Positions 45,166 to 58,714 are shown, counted from the first letter of the stretch. The stretch is 64,000 nt of DNA from Cristatella mucedo (GCA_009760855.2 WPIO01000056.1:1583501-1647500); one strand, 5' to 3'. The notes: a model not told the origin generated them from the sequence alone. Numbers and translations: made by a program.

Positions 45166-46322
45166 AGGGTATAGCTTATCAGCCTAATTCTGGCTCTATA
45201 TAGTTGCATAGCTTATAACTGTTTCCTTTTCCTTGATGGAAAAAGATGAGATGGAGAGCTGAATCATGAGCCGAGCCAGTAATTACGTAAGATGAATGGG
45301 CTGCTGCGTGTAGCTGCTAAAAGTACTTTTCCTCTTAGCAGAACTCTGCTTTGAAATATTCTTATGTTGGGGTTGAACACGGGTCGGATTTCTAAAATAT
45401 TCTGTTTTTGACAGCCATGCGTTGCTCAGGAAGATTAGCTGCAGTACATGTTGACTTGACAACATGTACAAGCTCAGCGTCTTGACAGTACAACACCTCG
45501 CCTTGCTAAGAAGCATGAATGAGAAGCTAAGAGCCAGTGGCAGAGCCACTGGGGGTGGAGGAAGGGGGATTGGCCTACCCCTCTGTGTCTCCTCCCCTCT
45601 CCTACAACGGAGCAGCGACCTGAAACTACTAGTCCTAATGTTATATCCTAATATTACATCATATTATTATATATTATATTAAATACTATTATATGCTTAC
45701 TATTCCTACATGCCCTCTCATCGACCTTCACCGACGATGACGTAGTAGAGTCTCGATTTCACTCGATGGGCCGCCACCGATTTCATGTCGAGCAAACGCT
45801 GATTTTGGGCTACAATTTCCCATCAGCTTCGAGTCCTGCCTCGCTGCCTAAAGGAGTACATTGCCGGCCTTGCCCCCTAAATAGCAGCGCTGCAGGCTTT
45901 GCCCCGAAGATGAAAGCTTCGCCACATGTCACATGCGTCAGTAGCCAGCCACTTCACTATGCACAATTTATTAACGTGCATGAGCGCTCCGAGCCTCCTT
46001 AGGTTAGCTATACCTTTCCATAGTTGCTAAAATAGCTCAGCAGCAAAGCGGCGAGATCCGTCCTGCAGCTGTTTGGAACCTAGCGTGTGTCCTAATTGTC
46101 GTTCAACCATGCACACACAATTCGCCTTAATAAGTTCTATATTTTGAGCGTCACTTGCATACCGAAGATGGCTCGCATTCGCGGAATGCAGAACCTAATC
46201 GTACTTTTATCAGTCTTTTCCGGGGTGTTCGTGCCACGCGTCAACCGCTGTCTAATCAGCATAAACCACCCAAGCCCTTGGGATAATGAGGCTCTTACAA
46301 CTCGCGACTTGTTGATCTCCAG

Positions 46323-46530
46323 GTTATGAGAGTGTCGAGCACTATTTGGATGTTCAGTTTCGTCTGCTTCGCGAGGACGTACTTTCCCCTCTTCGAGATG
46401 GCGTTCGACAATATCTGGAGCAAACAAGGCTGGGTCTGCCGATTGACGAGCTACGAGACATCAAGGTCTACAGTGGCGTGGTTATTATCGGTGCGGCCGC
46501 ATCCAGATGGGGAGTAACGTACAGAATCAG
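46323..46530 (+). CDS. ZNFX1: ZNFX1-like gene 2, exon a
   Basis: Encodes [18 protein letters not shown] and [12 protein letters not shown]. Acceptor AG at 46321-46322, donor GTGAGT at 46531. It begins in phase with an unseen upstream exon. It is 208 nt, as in gene 1. Confidence 0.92.
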
Positions 46531-49500
46531 GTGAGTTAATATCGTGCTTTGAGTATCTCGATTTAGTTGCTTGACAATAGCTGCTGCGTGCATTTTAATC
46601 TGATTGAACACATTTTCCGTTAAAATCTTTTAGATTTTTATTACAGACTCCTGCAGAAATCCAGAATTCATTGGGATAAGGAGTGGCTTCGCTCAGATGT
46701 TAGAAGGGGTTTAAGCTTCGTAAAACGCAACTCTTTTAATTTATTTTTAAATACGTTATGGTGCTAGCCTTTTGAGAACTTGCGCATTGTTCAGCGTTAA
46801 AAGATCGTGCTAGCTCTCTGGCCCGGATCATAGTGCCGGAAATTTCCCCGCAATCAATATCAATCTGGTTTGTCAAACGTAATGTATAGTCAACCTCTGA
46901 GAGCCCCGAAACCGACTGACTTAATTTTATAATAAATATATCATTTAATAATAATAATAAATTAGGCTTCCTTGGAGTGACCCGATATCGATCAGCTTAA
47001 CCTTATAAAGCAGGTTGCCCTGTCCACTTCTTGAAGACTCACTTCTCACCACTTCTCGCCGACCTGCACTGGCTACCAGTCAAGCAACGCATCGACTTCA
47101 AGGTTCTGTCGCTCACTTTTAGGTCCCTTCATTCTTTGGCTCCAGCCTACCTATCAGATCTACAGCCACAACAAGCCAAGCATCGCACCAGCCGCTTTTC
47201 GGAATCCAACTGTTTACCTATACCTCGTGCAAACCTCAAATCCTTTGGATACCGTGCCTTTTGTTCGTATGCCCCCAAAGCCTATAGCTCAATCCCGAAT
47301 TGCGTCACGACATCCCCTGACTCGACCACATTTAAAAAGAAACTAAAAACGCACCTATTTATCGCACCATTTAGTGGGAACCTGTGAAATAAACCTTTAC
47401 GTGCTTATGCGTGATGATACTGTTGCATGCTACCACTAACCATATTTGCATGCTGACCCTGTGCATGTCACCTCTAACCACGTTATTCTTGTTGTCTATT
47501 GAGCATGCTACCACTTACCATTCGATAGTGTTTCCTTTGTAGCAAATATGGAGCGTACATATTTATAAAAATGTAAATTAAAGCAAATCGACAGAGATTG
47601 AGCTCTCTGAGGGCACTTTATCAAGTTTTATTATCATTTATACTAATATTGCTGTTGTCAAGAACACGGCTGGCTAAAATTTAGTAGATTCCTTCTGCTG
47701 CCAATCGGCTTGCCTACTACAGCCACTAGGCTATTTTAGACAAACCACTTGTCTTCCGGCTGCTAGCATATGGCACAGCAGCTGCGAATCGAAGGTAATG
47801 CCTTAGCGGTAATAATAATTATTATTAATAATCTGTATATATTGCACAAAGAAAAACGAATCTCTCGTCAGGCGCTGTCCATGCCACTGATTGAGTAGCA
47901 GCAACCAATAGTTAGTGACAAAAATGTAATTCATTTGTATATAGCGCCCCAAGTGAACTTAATCTCTATTCAGTTGCTTCACATATGATTCGGAGCTCGA
48001 GCTCACGACCTCAGCCAGACCTTGGTCGAGGCGAGCGCCTTAACTGCTGGACCAAACCAGCTCGGCACAAACGAGGCTACACGCCGAGGCGAACATGGGA
48101 AAAGTATCTGAGTGTGACGCAAAAACCTGGATGTTCTAGCTTCGTCGAGGATGTGAATGCTTTTTCGACGCTCATTTAGAGAATGAAGTCAAAGGTAAAT
48201 TCATTATGATTCTATTGAGGCGGCCGAACATGTCGACACCTTGAGCTATAGTCTGCTCCTCAGTAGAACTCGACTTATTAATCCTGGTCAGAGACAAGAT
48301 TTTAGCTATGAGAACTTCTGTGTATCAATTTATTATGGATTTAGCATTGAGTGAACAATCTGTTGGGTGAGAAAGTAAACTTCTAAAAAGTTACAGGGAA
48401 ACAACTTTTTAAAGTGGCTGTTTAAGACCGTTGTGTAAACGTAGAGCTTGGGCGAAGACGGCAAAAGAGGAGGACTCGTAGCATGTTGGTGCCCGGCGCT
48501 ATCAGCAAAATAAATCCTCGTCTGTGTGGCTATTAGTCATTTTTAGCTTTCAAATTTTCAAGTTTGATCAACAGTGTATCATCATTTAGGCTTAATGACT
48601 GGCATGAAGCTTCATCGGCTGTAATAGTTTCCTGCGAGCATAACCGACTGGAAAAAATCAATTATAATATAATGTATTTATTTAAATTGCGGCCTAACTG
48701 GCTCACATATCAACTCCCCTCAGCCACTTCTTTAAGCAAGAGCACTCTTAATAACATACAAAATACATACCTACAGAGTTATTCTATTACCGAGCTTGAA
48801 GCGAACAAAACTTTCTAGCAAAAAAAGAATTGACAGCCATTAGCCGGTGCGGCTTTTGTGGCAGCTAACATTTTTTCCAACACGGCAGCAGATAGCGGAT
48901 GGTCTCACCTATAAAACCGAGGATACCCTGAGATCATGTAGCAATATAATAGATCCAGGACGATTTTCCAGCTATCCTCTAAAGGCGACCCCAAAAGTGA
49001 CACATGGCAATAGGGAGAGCGTACTTTTTCTTCTAAATTAATCTGTAATGAGTACAGGGGCGCCACCATAAAGTAGCTATACCGCAGCTGTACCGCAGTT
49101 TGTACCGCAGCTGTACCGCAGCTGTACCGCAGCTATACCGCAGCTATACCGCAGTTTGTACCCCAGCTGTACCGCAGCTGTACCGCAGTTATGCCGCAGC
49201 TGTACCGCAGCTGTACCGCAGTTTGTACCGCAGCTGTACCGCGGTTGTACCGCAGCTGTACCGCAGCTGTACCGCAGCTGTACCGCAGTTGTACCGCAGC
49301 TATACCGCAGTTTGTACCCCAGCTGTACCGCAGCTATACCGCAGCTGTACCGCAGCTATACCGTAGCTGTACCGCAGTTGTACCGCAGCTGTACCGCAGC
49401 TGTACCGCAGCTGTACCGCAGCTATACCGCAGCTATACCGCAGTTTGTACCGCAGCTGTACCGCAGCTGTACAGCAGCTGTACCGCAGCTGTACCGCAGC

Positions 49501-52500
49501 TGTACCGCAGCTGTACCGCAGCTGTACCGCAGCTGTACCGCAGCTGTACCGCAGTTTGTACCGCAGCTGTACCGCAGCTGTACCGCAGCTGTACCGCAGC
49601 TGTACCGCAGCTGTACCGCAGCTGTACCGCAGCTGTACCGTTTGTACCGCGCTGCTGTACCGCAGCTGTACCGCGGTTGTACCGCAGCTGTACCGCAGCT
49701 GTACCGCAGCTGTACCGCAGTTGTACCGCAGCTATACCGCAGTTTGTACCCCAGCTGTACCGCAGCTGTACCGCAGCTATACCGCTATACCGTAGCTGTA
49801 CCGCAGTTGTACCGCAGCTGTACCGCAGCTGTACCGCAGTTGTACCGCAGCTGTACCGCAGCTATACCGCAGCTGTACCGCAGTTTGTACCGCAGCTGTA
49901 CCGCAGCTGTACCGCAGCTGTACCGCAGCTGTACCGCAGCTATACCGCAGCTATACCGCAGTTTGTACCGCAGCTGTACCGCAGCTGTACCGCAGCTGTA
50001 CCGCAGCTGTACCGCAGCTGTACCGCAGCTATACCGCAGCTATAGCGCAGTTTGTACCCCAGCTGTACCGCAGCTGTACCGCAGTTATGCCGCAGCTGTA
50101 CCGCAGCTGTACCGCAGTTTGTACCGCAGCTGTACCGCAGCTGTACCGCAGCTGTACCGCAGCTGTACCGCAGCTGTACCGCAGCTATACCGCAGTTTGT
50201 ACCCCAGCTGTACCGCAGCTGTACCGCAGTTATGCCGCAGCTGTACCGCAGCTGTACCGCAGTTTGTACCGCAGCTGTACCGCGGTTGTACCGCAGCTGT
50301 ACCGCAGCTGTACCGCAGCTGTACCGCAGTTGTACCGCAGCTATACCGCAGTTTGTACCCCAGCTGTACCGCAGCTGTACCGCAGCTGTACCGCAGCTGT
50401 ACCGCAGCTGTACCGCCGCTATACCTGTACCGCAGCTGTACCGCAGCTGTACCGCAGCTGTACCGCAGCTGTACCGCAGCTGTACCGCAGCTGTACCGCA
50501 GCTGTACCGCAGCTGTACCGCAGCTATACCGCAGCTATACCGCAGTTTGTACCCCAGCTGTACCGCAGCTGTACCGCAGTTATGCCGCAGCTGTACCGCA
50601 GCTGTACCGCAGTTTGTACCGCAGCTGTACCGCGGTTGTACCGCAGCTGTACCGCAGCTGTACCGCAGCTGTACCGCAGTTGTACCGCAGCTATACCGCA
50701 GTTTGTACCCCAGCTGTACCGCAGCTGTACCGCAGCTATACCGTAGCTGTACCGCAGTTGTACCGCAGCTGTACCGCAGTTGTACCGCAGCTGTACCGCA
50801 GTTGTACCGCAGCTGTACCGCAGCTATACCGCAGTTTGTACCGCAGCTGTACCGCAGCTATACCGCAGCTGTACCGCAGTTTGTACCGCAGCTGTACCGC
50901 AGCTGTACCGCAGCTGTACCGCAGCTGTACCGCAGCTATACCGCAGCTATACCGCAGTTTGTACCCCAGCTGTACCGCAGCTGTACCGCAGTTATGCCGC
51001 AGCTGTACCGCAGCTGTACCGCAGCTGTACCGCAGTTTGTACCGCAGCTGTACCGCGGTTGTACCGCAGCTGTACCGCAGCTGTACCGCAGTTGTACCGC
51101 AGCTATACCGCAGTTTGTACCCCAGCTGTACCGCAGCTATACCGCAGCTGTACCGCAGCTATACCGTAGCTGTACCGCAGTTGTACCGCAGCTGTACCGC
51201 AGTTGTACCGCAGCTGTACCGCAGCTATACCGCAGCTGTACCGCAGTTTGTACCGCAGCTGTACCGCAGCTATACCGCAGCTGTACCGCAGTTGTACCGC
51301 AGCTGTACCGCAGCTATACCGCAGCTGTACCGCAGCTGTACCTTCCGCCCTCCACGCCGAGTGATAGCCAAGAATAAGGTGCTATTTATTTGCAAAAGGG
51401 ATGACAGCGGACGTGTTTTATCGACCGCTATATAAAAAGAGCTGTTTGATCACTCGAGTTTAACGTTTTAGCGATACATGCCCAGCTTTACGGCGCTAAA
51501 AACTTCCAGGGTCATGCGAATTCTGTATTCGTGAACGAGTTGGTATTATGCTAACGCCAAAGAGCACGCACAGGCTGCCGTAGTTGTTGTCTCGCCGACC
51601 GCCGCTCGTTTTTTGGAAGCTTTGATTAGTGATGCCAGTCTAGACCATGTTTGTCAAATGTACTGCTAAGCCTCGTTACGCCAAGCCTCGATGTGATGCT
51701 TAAAGCCTCATACCATCCAGTGGTTCACGCAAGCAGTGCACTAGCCCATTCACCTAATCAAAACAATGGCCATTCGCTGTTAAAATGGGCTACACAACTT
51801 CTTAGGGTATAACTTACGCGGATTTGGCGTCGCCTTAAGTTTGTATTTACTTCGATACGCACGACATTATTTGGAGAATCATTAGAACTAGTGCTGCGCC
51901 ACAAAACAACAATAGCATGGCCTTCAGGGTTTTAGGCGGCGAGTAGTTATCTTTTTTGGCTAGGACGAAGTGATTGGGAAATAATTTTTCTTACAATTTA
52001 ACTCACTTTAATGTCACGGGAAGACCTGTAAGTGACGGCAGTAAGCAACGCAAATGCGTAGACATACTTAATTATCACGATCAAACATCCGTGCAAACTG
52101 AACGCTTTGCCTCATCATTTCAGATTTGACACGTCCAGGCATAAGAATCTGCGACAGCTAATGGAAAGCAAAAGACTCATTTTTGGATCCCAAGTTGTTC
52201 TTTCTGCGGATAACTTCCAGACAATATACGTCGCCACAGTGCAGGAGAAGAACAGCGAGAACATTATTCACGGTATAGCTCGCTGCTTGATGCCGCGACG
52301 CATATTCTCTCATTATTTGTAGCTTAAAGAACTCAGTGGAATGCATACGCCCTCACTGTTTGGCCCAGGCCGTATACGAGGCCCAGGCCGTACAAGAGGC
52401 CCAGGCTGTATAAGGGTCTAGTGATCTCGCGCCCTGCGGCATTTGTAAAGCACCTAGAGCTAAGAGAGGACAGAGATCAAGTTCTCTGTGTGCGCTCTAC

Positions 52501-55500
52501 GCAAATGAACTATATTTAATTACATCATGAACTGGGTAGTTTTAATTGAGTAATCGCACCCATCCAGAGACCGGGTACACCAGAGAGCAGTCTAGACAGA
52601 CGGTCCAGCTGTGGTTTGCGCCCTGTCGCAGCTTCTATCCACAGCTGAGCTCCAACCGTTTCGTGTTGGATTTGGTGGCTATACATAAACACCTTGTTAT
52701 CAGGGCAAATAAAGAACAAGTTTTAAAGCCAACGAAACTGAACTTTGTAAATTAGAATGTTCTATTTATCGGAATCTTTTTGAAACTAGACCCTGAAGAA
52801 ATTGAAATGCAACGTCTACCAGACTGCAGCGCCCAATGATAGCGTGTCTCTCTAGCATCGAATGAAATCGGGATCGTCCCGCTGAGAAGTTGCATTCAGA
52901 TTATATTCGTAGTCTCATCTTTCTGTTTTTCACGTCTAAATATGAATATTATTAAATATAATTCATTTGTATAGCGCCCCAAGAGAACTTAATCTCTATA
53001 CAGGCGCTTCACATATGCCTCGGGGCTCGAGCCCACAACCTCGGCCAGACCTTGGTCGGGGCGGGCACCTTAACCACTGGACCAAACCAGCGCGGCGATA
53101 GTGTTGGCCCAGCATTAAAATGCACGAACTTTAGGATCCATGTCGTAGGTTCGAGTCCTTCAGCAAGTCATTCGCGTGCAAACGAGGTGACGGCCACTCA
53201 AGCTCTTCTGTCGCTATAAAAGAAAGGCTCTTGAAACGGCTGATTTTGACTCGTTGTTTCGTTCGTTGTGGCCGATCACCCGATGATATTTTCACCCACA
53301 GATCGAACACACTAGAAGTCGTTCAAGAGGTCTATATTGATCACACATTCAGCCTGTGTTGACGTAGTATCGATTTAATATATGCACGAGTTTTCAATTG
53401 AGTAGAACATGCATTTAGCCTGTGTTTGCATAGTATCGAGTTAGTATATACGTGAGTTTTTAATTCAGTAGAACCAAGTGACGTATCTTGAACAGTGAAT
53501 ACATATTTGAACCCGGTAGCCTCAGTGAGATACTTTCACCGTCAACCACTATGCTGTTGTATATGGAATCCACTGATGAGCGAAAACAGTTCAAGCGATG
53601 GCCACGTGGGATACAGTAGCCTGCACAAGGCTAGCTCAGCTGGTTGACCATTGCAGCGACCTTGCCCCAACTTCTATTACCTCGCCAAGCATACCAGAAG
53701 GCTCATCCCGATTACTACTCACACTCGGTGACCAATAATAATAATAATAATAATACATTTGTATAGAGCCCTCAGAGAACGGAATCTCTCTCTCTATTCA
53801 CTTTACATATACTGCATATAAAGCATTACCGAATGTCTGATGGTATAGACGAGGATAGCATAAAACTTGGGAGATTAAGTAAAGGAATATCAGCGGGTAA
53901 TGACTAAAAAAGGGGAACCTTTTGATCAAGGTCACGGTCTGTTGTGTTGGCAAATTTTGGAAGTAAGCTCCACGATCAATGCTCGCTGGAGTATAATTAT
54001 TGTTACGAATCAGTGCTAAAGTAAAAAAAAAAGAAGAGAAACCAGTTAATTTCATTTGATGACTCGAGGACTGAAAGCTGATGCAAAATGGGGGTACTTG
54101 TAATGGCCCTCTTTAGTCTGCTTGGCGAAAGGTGTTTCTAATAGTGACATTGCGATACTTAATACCTGGCCTTTCAAATTCAGATTGATGGGCATATTGA
54201 AAGACGTGACTGGTGTAAAGTATCTAGACAGACTTAAAGTTAGGTTAGGGCTCCATAGCGATGACTAACGATTACTATCAATATTATTATCATGTAGTCG
54301 GCGGGGTACCATCATAATAAGGCAGAATTGTTCAAATCCACCCACAGTCAACGATGTCATTGGTGGACACTCAAGCCGATTTGAGAAAAATGTACGCAAA
54401 TACTGCGTTCTGCTCTTGCTACAAAGTATCGCGCTTTTCACTGCATCATCATCCTACTGACCAATAGGCAACTAGTAGCATATGATAATAAATCAGCATT
54501 GAACAGATAAAAAAAAGTCCTCCGTTGAAATCCTAAAGCTCTACTCCTTATCTAGATAAAAGCCTGCTGCTCTTAACTAGTGTACTTTGGGCTAGCAGAA
54601 TGGGAAGTTTACATTGCTATGAGTACCCTTGTGCAAATTTCTCGGCCCGACAAACGTAAGCAAACGTAGCAACGTAGCACGACGTATTGCAGAGCTACCA
54701 TTGCAGGCTGGCATTGACTGGCTCAATGTGTCTGATATCAAAATGTGATGACGCGAGCATTAAAAGGCAATTCATAATACCGAACTCACTTTCACGCCTT
54801 TTTCGCGGCGATGCAAAGGAGAGCTGGAGGTGGCATTTGAACAATCGTCAGCATTGAGTATTCGAGATTTCGATCACACCTTGACTGAGTTCACCATGAT
54901 TGAGACGGCCGCTTACTTCGAAGCTTACCGACATGTACTGGAAGGTTTGCAGGATATACAAGCATCAAATATGCCCTTCCAGAATTACATCGTAAGGTAA
55001 GAGGGCCTATCGTCTTGGAGACGGCAGCCACCTATTGTACTCTTACTCAATGTAAAGCGCCTAGAAAGAGATTGTGTTCTCTGAGGCCGCTTTATCAAGT
55101 GCATTGTTATTATTATTATTACTTTTTTTATTACTCGCGCACCGAAAGTTGGACGGGCTGGAGCTGCATTCGTTGCTCTCGCCTGACAGATTACGGGCCA
55201 AAAGTGCAGGATTTGCTTCGAGGAGTTAATCTCTCGAGCAAAGGTCGCGGACGCACTTAAAGTTTCATTGATTTGTGACTTTTTAGTTGCGATTGCACGG
55301 AAGACCGCGCTCCCGCTTACCTTGGAAGGACTTCTACGTACGACCTGAGAAGCATCGTCTCTCAAAAGCAGGCAGCAACTGCTCCGGCAAGTCTAAGGCA
55401 GATTCAAGTAATGCAGAATCGCTCGTGGCCTTCGGCCAGCGAGCTGGGACTCGATCAGTCGCAACTCGAGGCACTGAAGCTGGCTCTGACCAAAGAATTC

Positions 55501-58393
55501 GCAATAATTCAAGGTAACTACTGCGACTTGTGTCAGCTGTGCTGTTCTTTCAATGCGGATGAGCATCTAAGACTTCAACCTCGTTCGCCTATGTCGCTGG
55601 CTTAACTTCGAAGGACAGCAAGGCATGTATATTCCTTACCACCTCGATTTTGTCATCGACATTATATATTGAATTTCCACTTACAGAGCACAGAGCCGCG
55701 CCTGGTGCTGCATTTAAGAGTAGGCCCTTCATGATACGTCACCGTTCATTCTCGTTTGAGAGCTGCTAGCAATCAAGCTCATCTTCCATCGCACTGGTAT
55801 CTTTCAAATCGCACGTTAATTGGGTTCGAGTGCAATCTAAATTATTTTAAGCACTACGATCTGAAAGCATTTATTTATTTTCCGCCTAAAGTGTTTTGGC
55901 AGTCAGAGGTTCGTAGCTGAGTCCACAAAGAACTGCTTGTGGCCGAAAAGTCGGTCCATTTGACAGTGGCTGTGACATTTGAAGTGCATCAAGTAAAACG
56001 GAAATCCTTATAGGACAGCTGCCAAAACCCGCGTGTGCTTGTAGAACTCGGCACGAGTCGCTGAGTTCATGCGTTTATTTACGCGAAGCGGCACAGTGTA
56101 CTCCAGCTGTGCTGCGGGTTTCCGAGCACTCGCGATCCTCTAATTCCGTCAGGGGATTATGATGACGTCGGAAGCCTGCTGCCTGCCACTGTGAGGCAGC
56201 TGCTGCCTTTGTCTGACACCTGAGGCTGCTTCCTGGCTCACGGAAAATCGTTGGCCCGATGATGACCGTTGGTGGTAGAAAACTCTCCTAGACAAAGGAT
56301 GGCAAACGGCCAGCAGGTGTATGTGCAGGTGTGGGGCAACAGTCTCAGCTTGGCTTCGTGACAGGCATTGTTGCTGTCGTAACATGCCTGGGCCTTTTGA
56401 TGTATGGCATTTTAGTCTCGAATAAGTTGCTTCCTGTATCGGCTCCAGCCTTGAACATCACTGAGCAATCAAAACATAATTGTTGATATAATGGCGTCAG
56501 AATTACAATAAGGATTCGAGTATTTACTAAACGAGGACGTGAAGTGCTGTGTAGCTCAAGAGAATTTTTTTGATAGGCCAGGGAGACGTAGGCGATAGAC
56601 ACCGAAGTAAGTTTCAAATTTGTAAGTAAGATGTAGGGCTAGGAAGAGTTCTGATTTTTTATGGCTATAATTTGCAGTACACGTCCATGATTACAGAAAA
56701 CAAATCTTCAGGACGTTTGATGATTTGTAGAGCTACATTTATCCAGCCAAAATCGAAACCTCTTTTCTAGCGCTTTGTTGTTCAAGTAGAGCTAAGCGGG
56801 CATTTCAAATTTCGCGTTTTACCATGCAATATTGGCCCGAGTTATGGATTTTACATGACACACACCTACACTGGAAATGAAACTTTTCAAAAGTCACAGG
56901 CATGCATTTCACCAAGCTTTACGTATATTTTCGATCTATCAAGGTTCAACAAGCTAATATAATATTCTTACTTTGTAGTCGTCAGAACCTCCGATCTCAT
57001 TTCTAGCATATTTTTTTAAAGGTAACCTATACAAATATTCAATTTTCGGACCAATTTTGTAAGTATTTTCTTGACTTTCCCCTTAGTACACCGGAAGTAT
57101 ATTTTTACCAATAAATTAATCAGAGCTTCCGGTAATCAACCTTTGAATCTTAGTTTAATGACAATTTTTAGAGTGGGTCGCTACTTGGTTGGAAGGAACA
57201 GATTTGACTTAATTCGCAAAATACTGCCCTAAAGATTATGTACTTAGTGCACGCTTATGCAATGATCTCGAACGCCGCTTGGCTCTGCATTGGCACTTGC
57301 CGGCGGCCTACTCGGAATTTGGAAAGTGAGTTTTCTTTAAGTGACTTAAGCCCTTGTCTTTAGGTCCTCCCGGAACCGGAAAAACGTTTCTTGGCTTGAA
57401 GATAGTCCGCGCGCTGCTCGACAACTCACCGTGCTACAGGGAAACATCGTTGGAGGACATGCTAGGCGCCTTGAGCATGGTCAGCTCGCGCCAGGTGCGT
57501 CATTCGGGCACTTTATACATTGAATGCAGAACGCTTGTGCGGGCGCACAAATAATCCCAGGCTCTCCTTTTAGGTAAGACCTATCTCGAGAATAGGAGAA
57601 GATTCTGCCTCCCCTATTCTCGTAGTCTGCTATACAAATCATGCGATTGACCAGTTTTTGGAAGGAATTCTCGACTATGCGCCTGAAGGTACGTTTCAAG
57701 GCGGAACGAGCAATGGAAGCTGGTTCTTTGTCCCTTTTTTCGAGTCACAAGCCCGACAGCCACAAGCGCAACAGTATCGCGGCGGTGCATCTAGAGTAAA
57801 TTTTGCATCTAGATTAAATTTGCATCTAGATTAAAATCTTCGCTAAATTCTTTTTAATTTTTAATTTCTTAATTAAATTAAAATCTTAATTAAATTCTTA
57901 ATTAATTATTAATTCAGAATTAAGATCTAGATTAAATTTGCACCTAGAGTAAATGCGGCTGCTTAGAGCCCTCTGACGCTCAGTCTGACAGTACGTCGCT
58001 CCAAGATCTGGGGAGCAGCGACGGCACACTAGGTAAGGTGGTTGTTTTTCACGACCGACGTCCCGAGTTCGTGGGTTCGAATACTGCGGTGAGTGATCTT
58101 TTATCGCCGCTACAAGCGGTGGTGATAGCCGTAAAGGCTTTTCGTCCCTTTACTAAAGAGGCTGTTAAATCAGCTAGTATTTATTTATCTGGATTCCTCT
58201 GCGAAACTAGCGTAACTCGCGAGCGGGCACGCCTGTGAAAGCGGAAGCGAACTCATAAAGCCTACCTATTTGAACTGCTTCCCAATCGTGGTAGGCATCT
58301 TACTACACGCACTTACATATATATATGTATGTAAATGCGTGTGTGTGTGTTTTTTTGTGCGTGTAGGTGTGTGAAGAGCGTGTTGTTCACGCG

Positions 58394-58490
<97 letters not shown>

Positions 58491-58593
58491 GAGCGTTTAT
58501 ATAGTTTGAAGAGCGTGCGGTATGAATTATATATATATACATATACACGAATTATATTTTTATATATAATTCGTGTGTATAGCGTGTGTATAG

Positions 58594-58634
<41 letters not shown>

Positions 58635-58671
58635 TTGTGAGAGAGAGAGAGAGGAGCGTGTTGTTCACGCG

Positions 58672-58714
<43 letters not shown>

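Noticed and set aside
49075-51342. CRISPR array or telomere-type repeat
   Set aside because: Units are contiguous 11-mers without spacers and the setting is eukaryotic; the unit is not a telomeric motif.
49156-51435. 759-residue open frame of [11 protein letters not shown] repeats as a protein-coding gene
   Set aside because: The frame exists only because the 11-bp unit has no stop codons; all three frames on this strand read the same peptide, and it sits inside an intron of gene 2.
52955-53105. Functional tRNA gene
   Set aside because: Boxes A and B are present, but no cloverleaf with an acceptor stem is evident and the sequence continues into a LINE-type tail; repeated at two other places, so a SINE.
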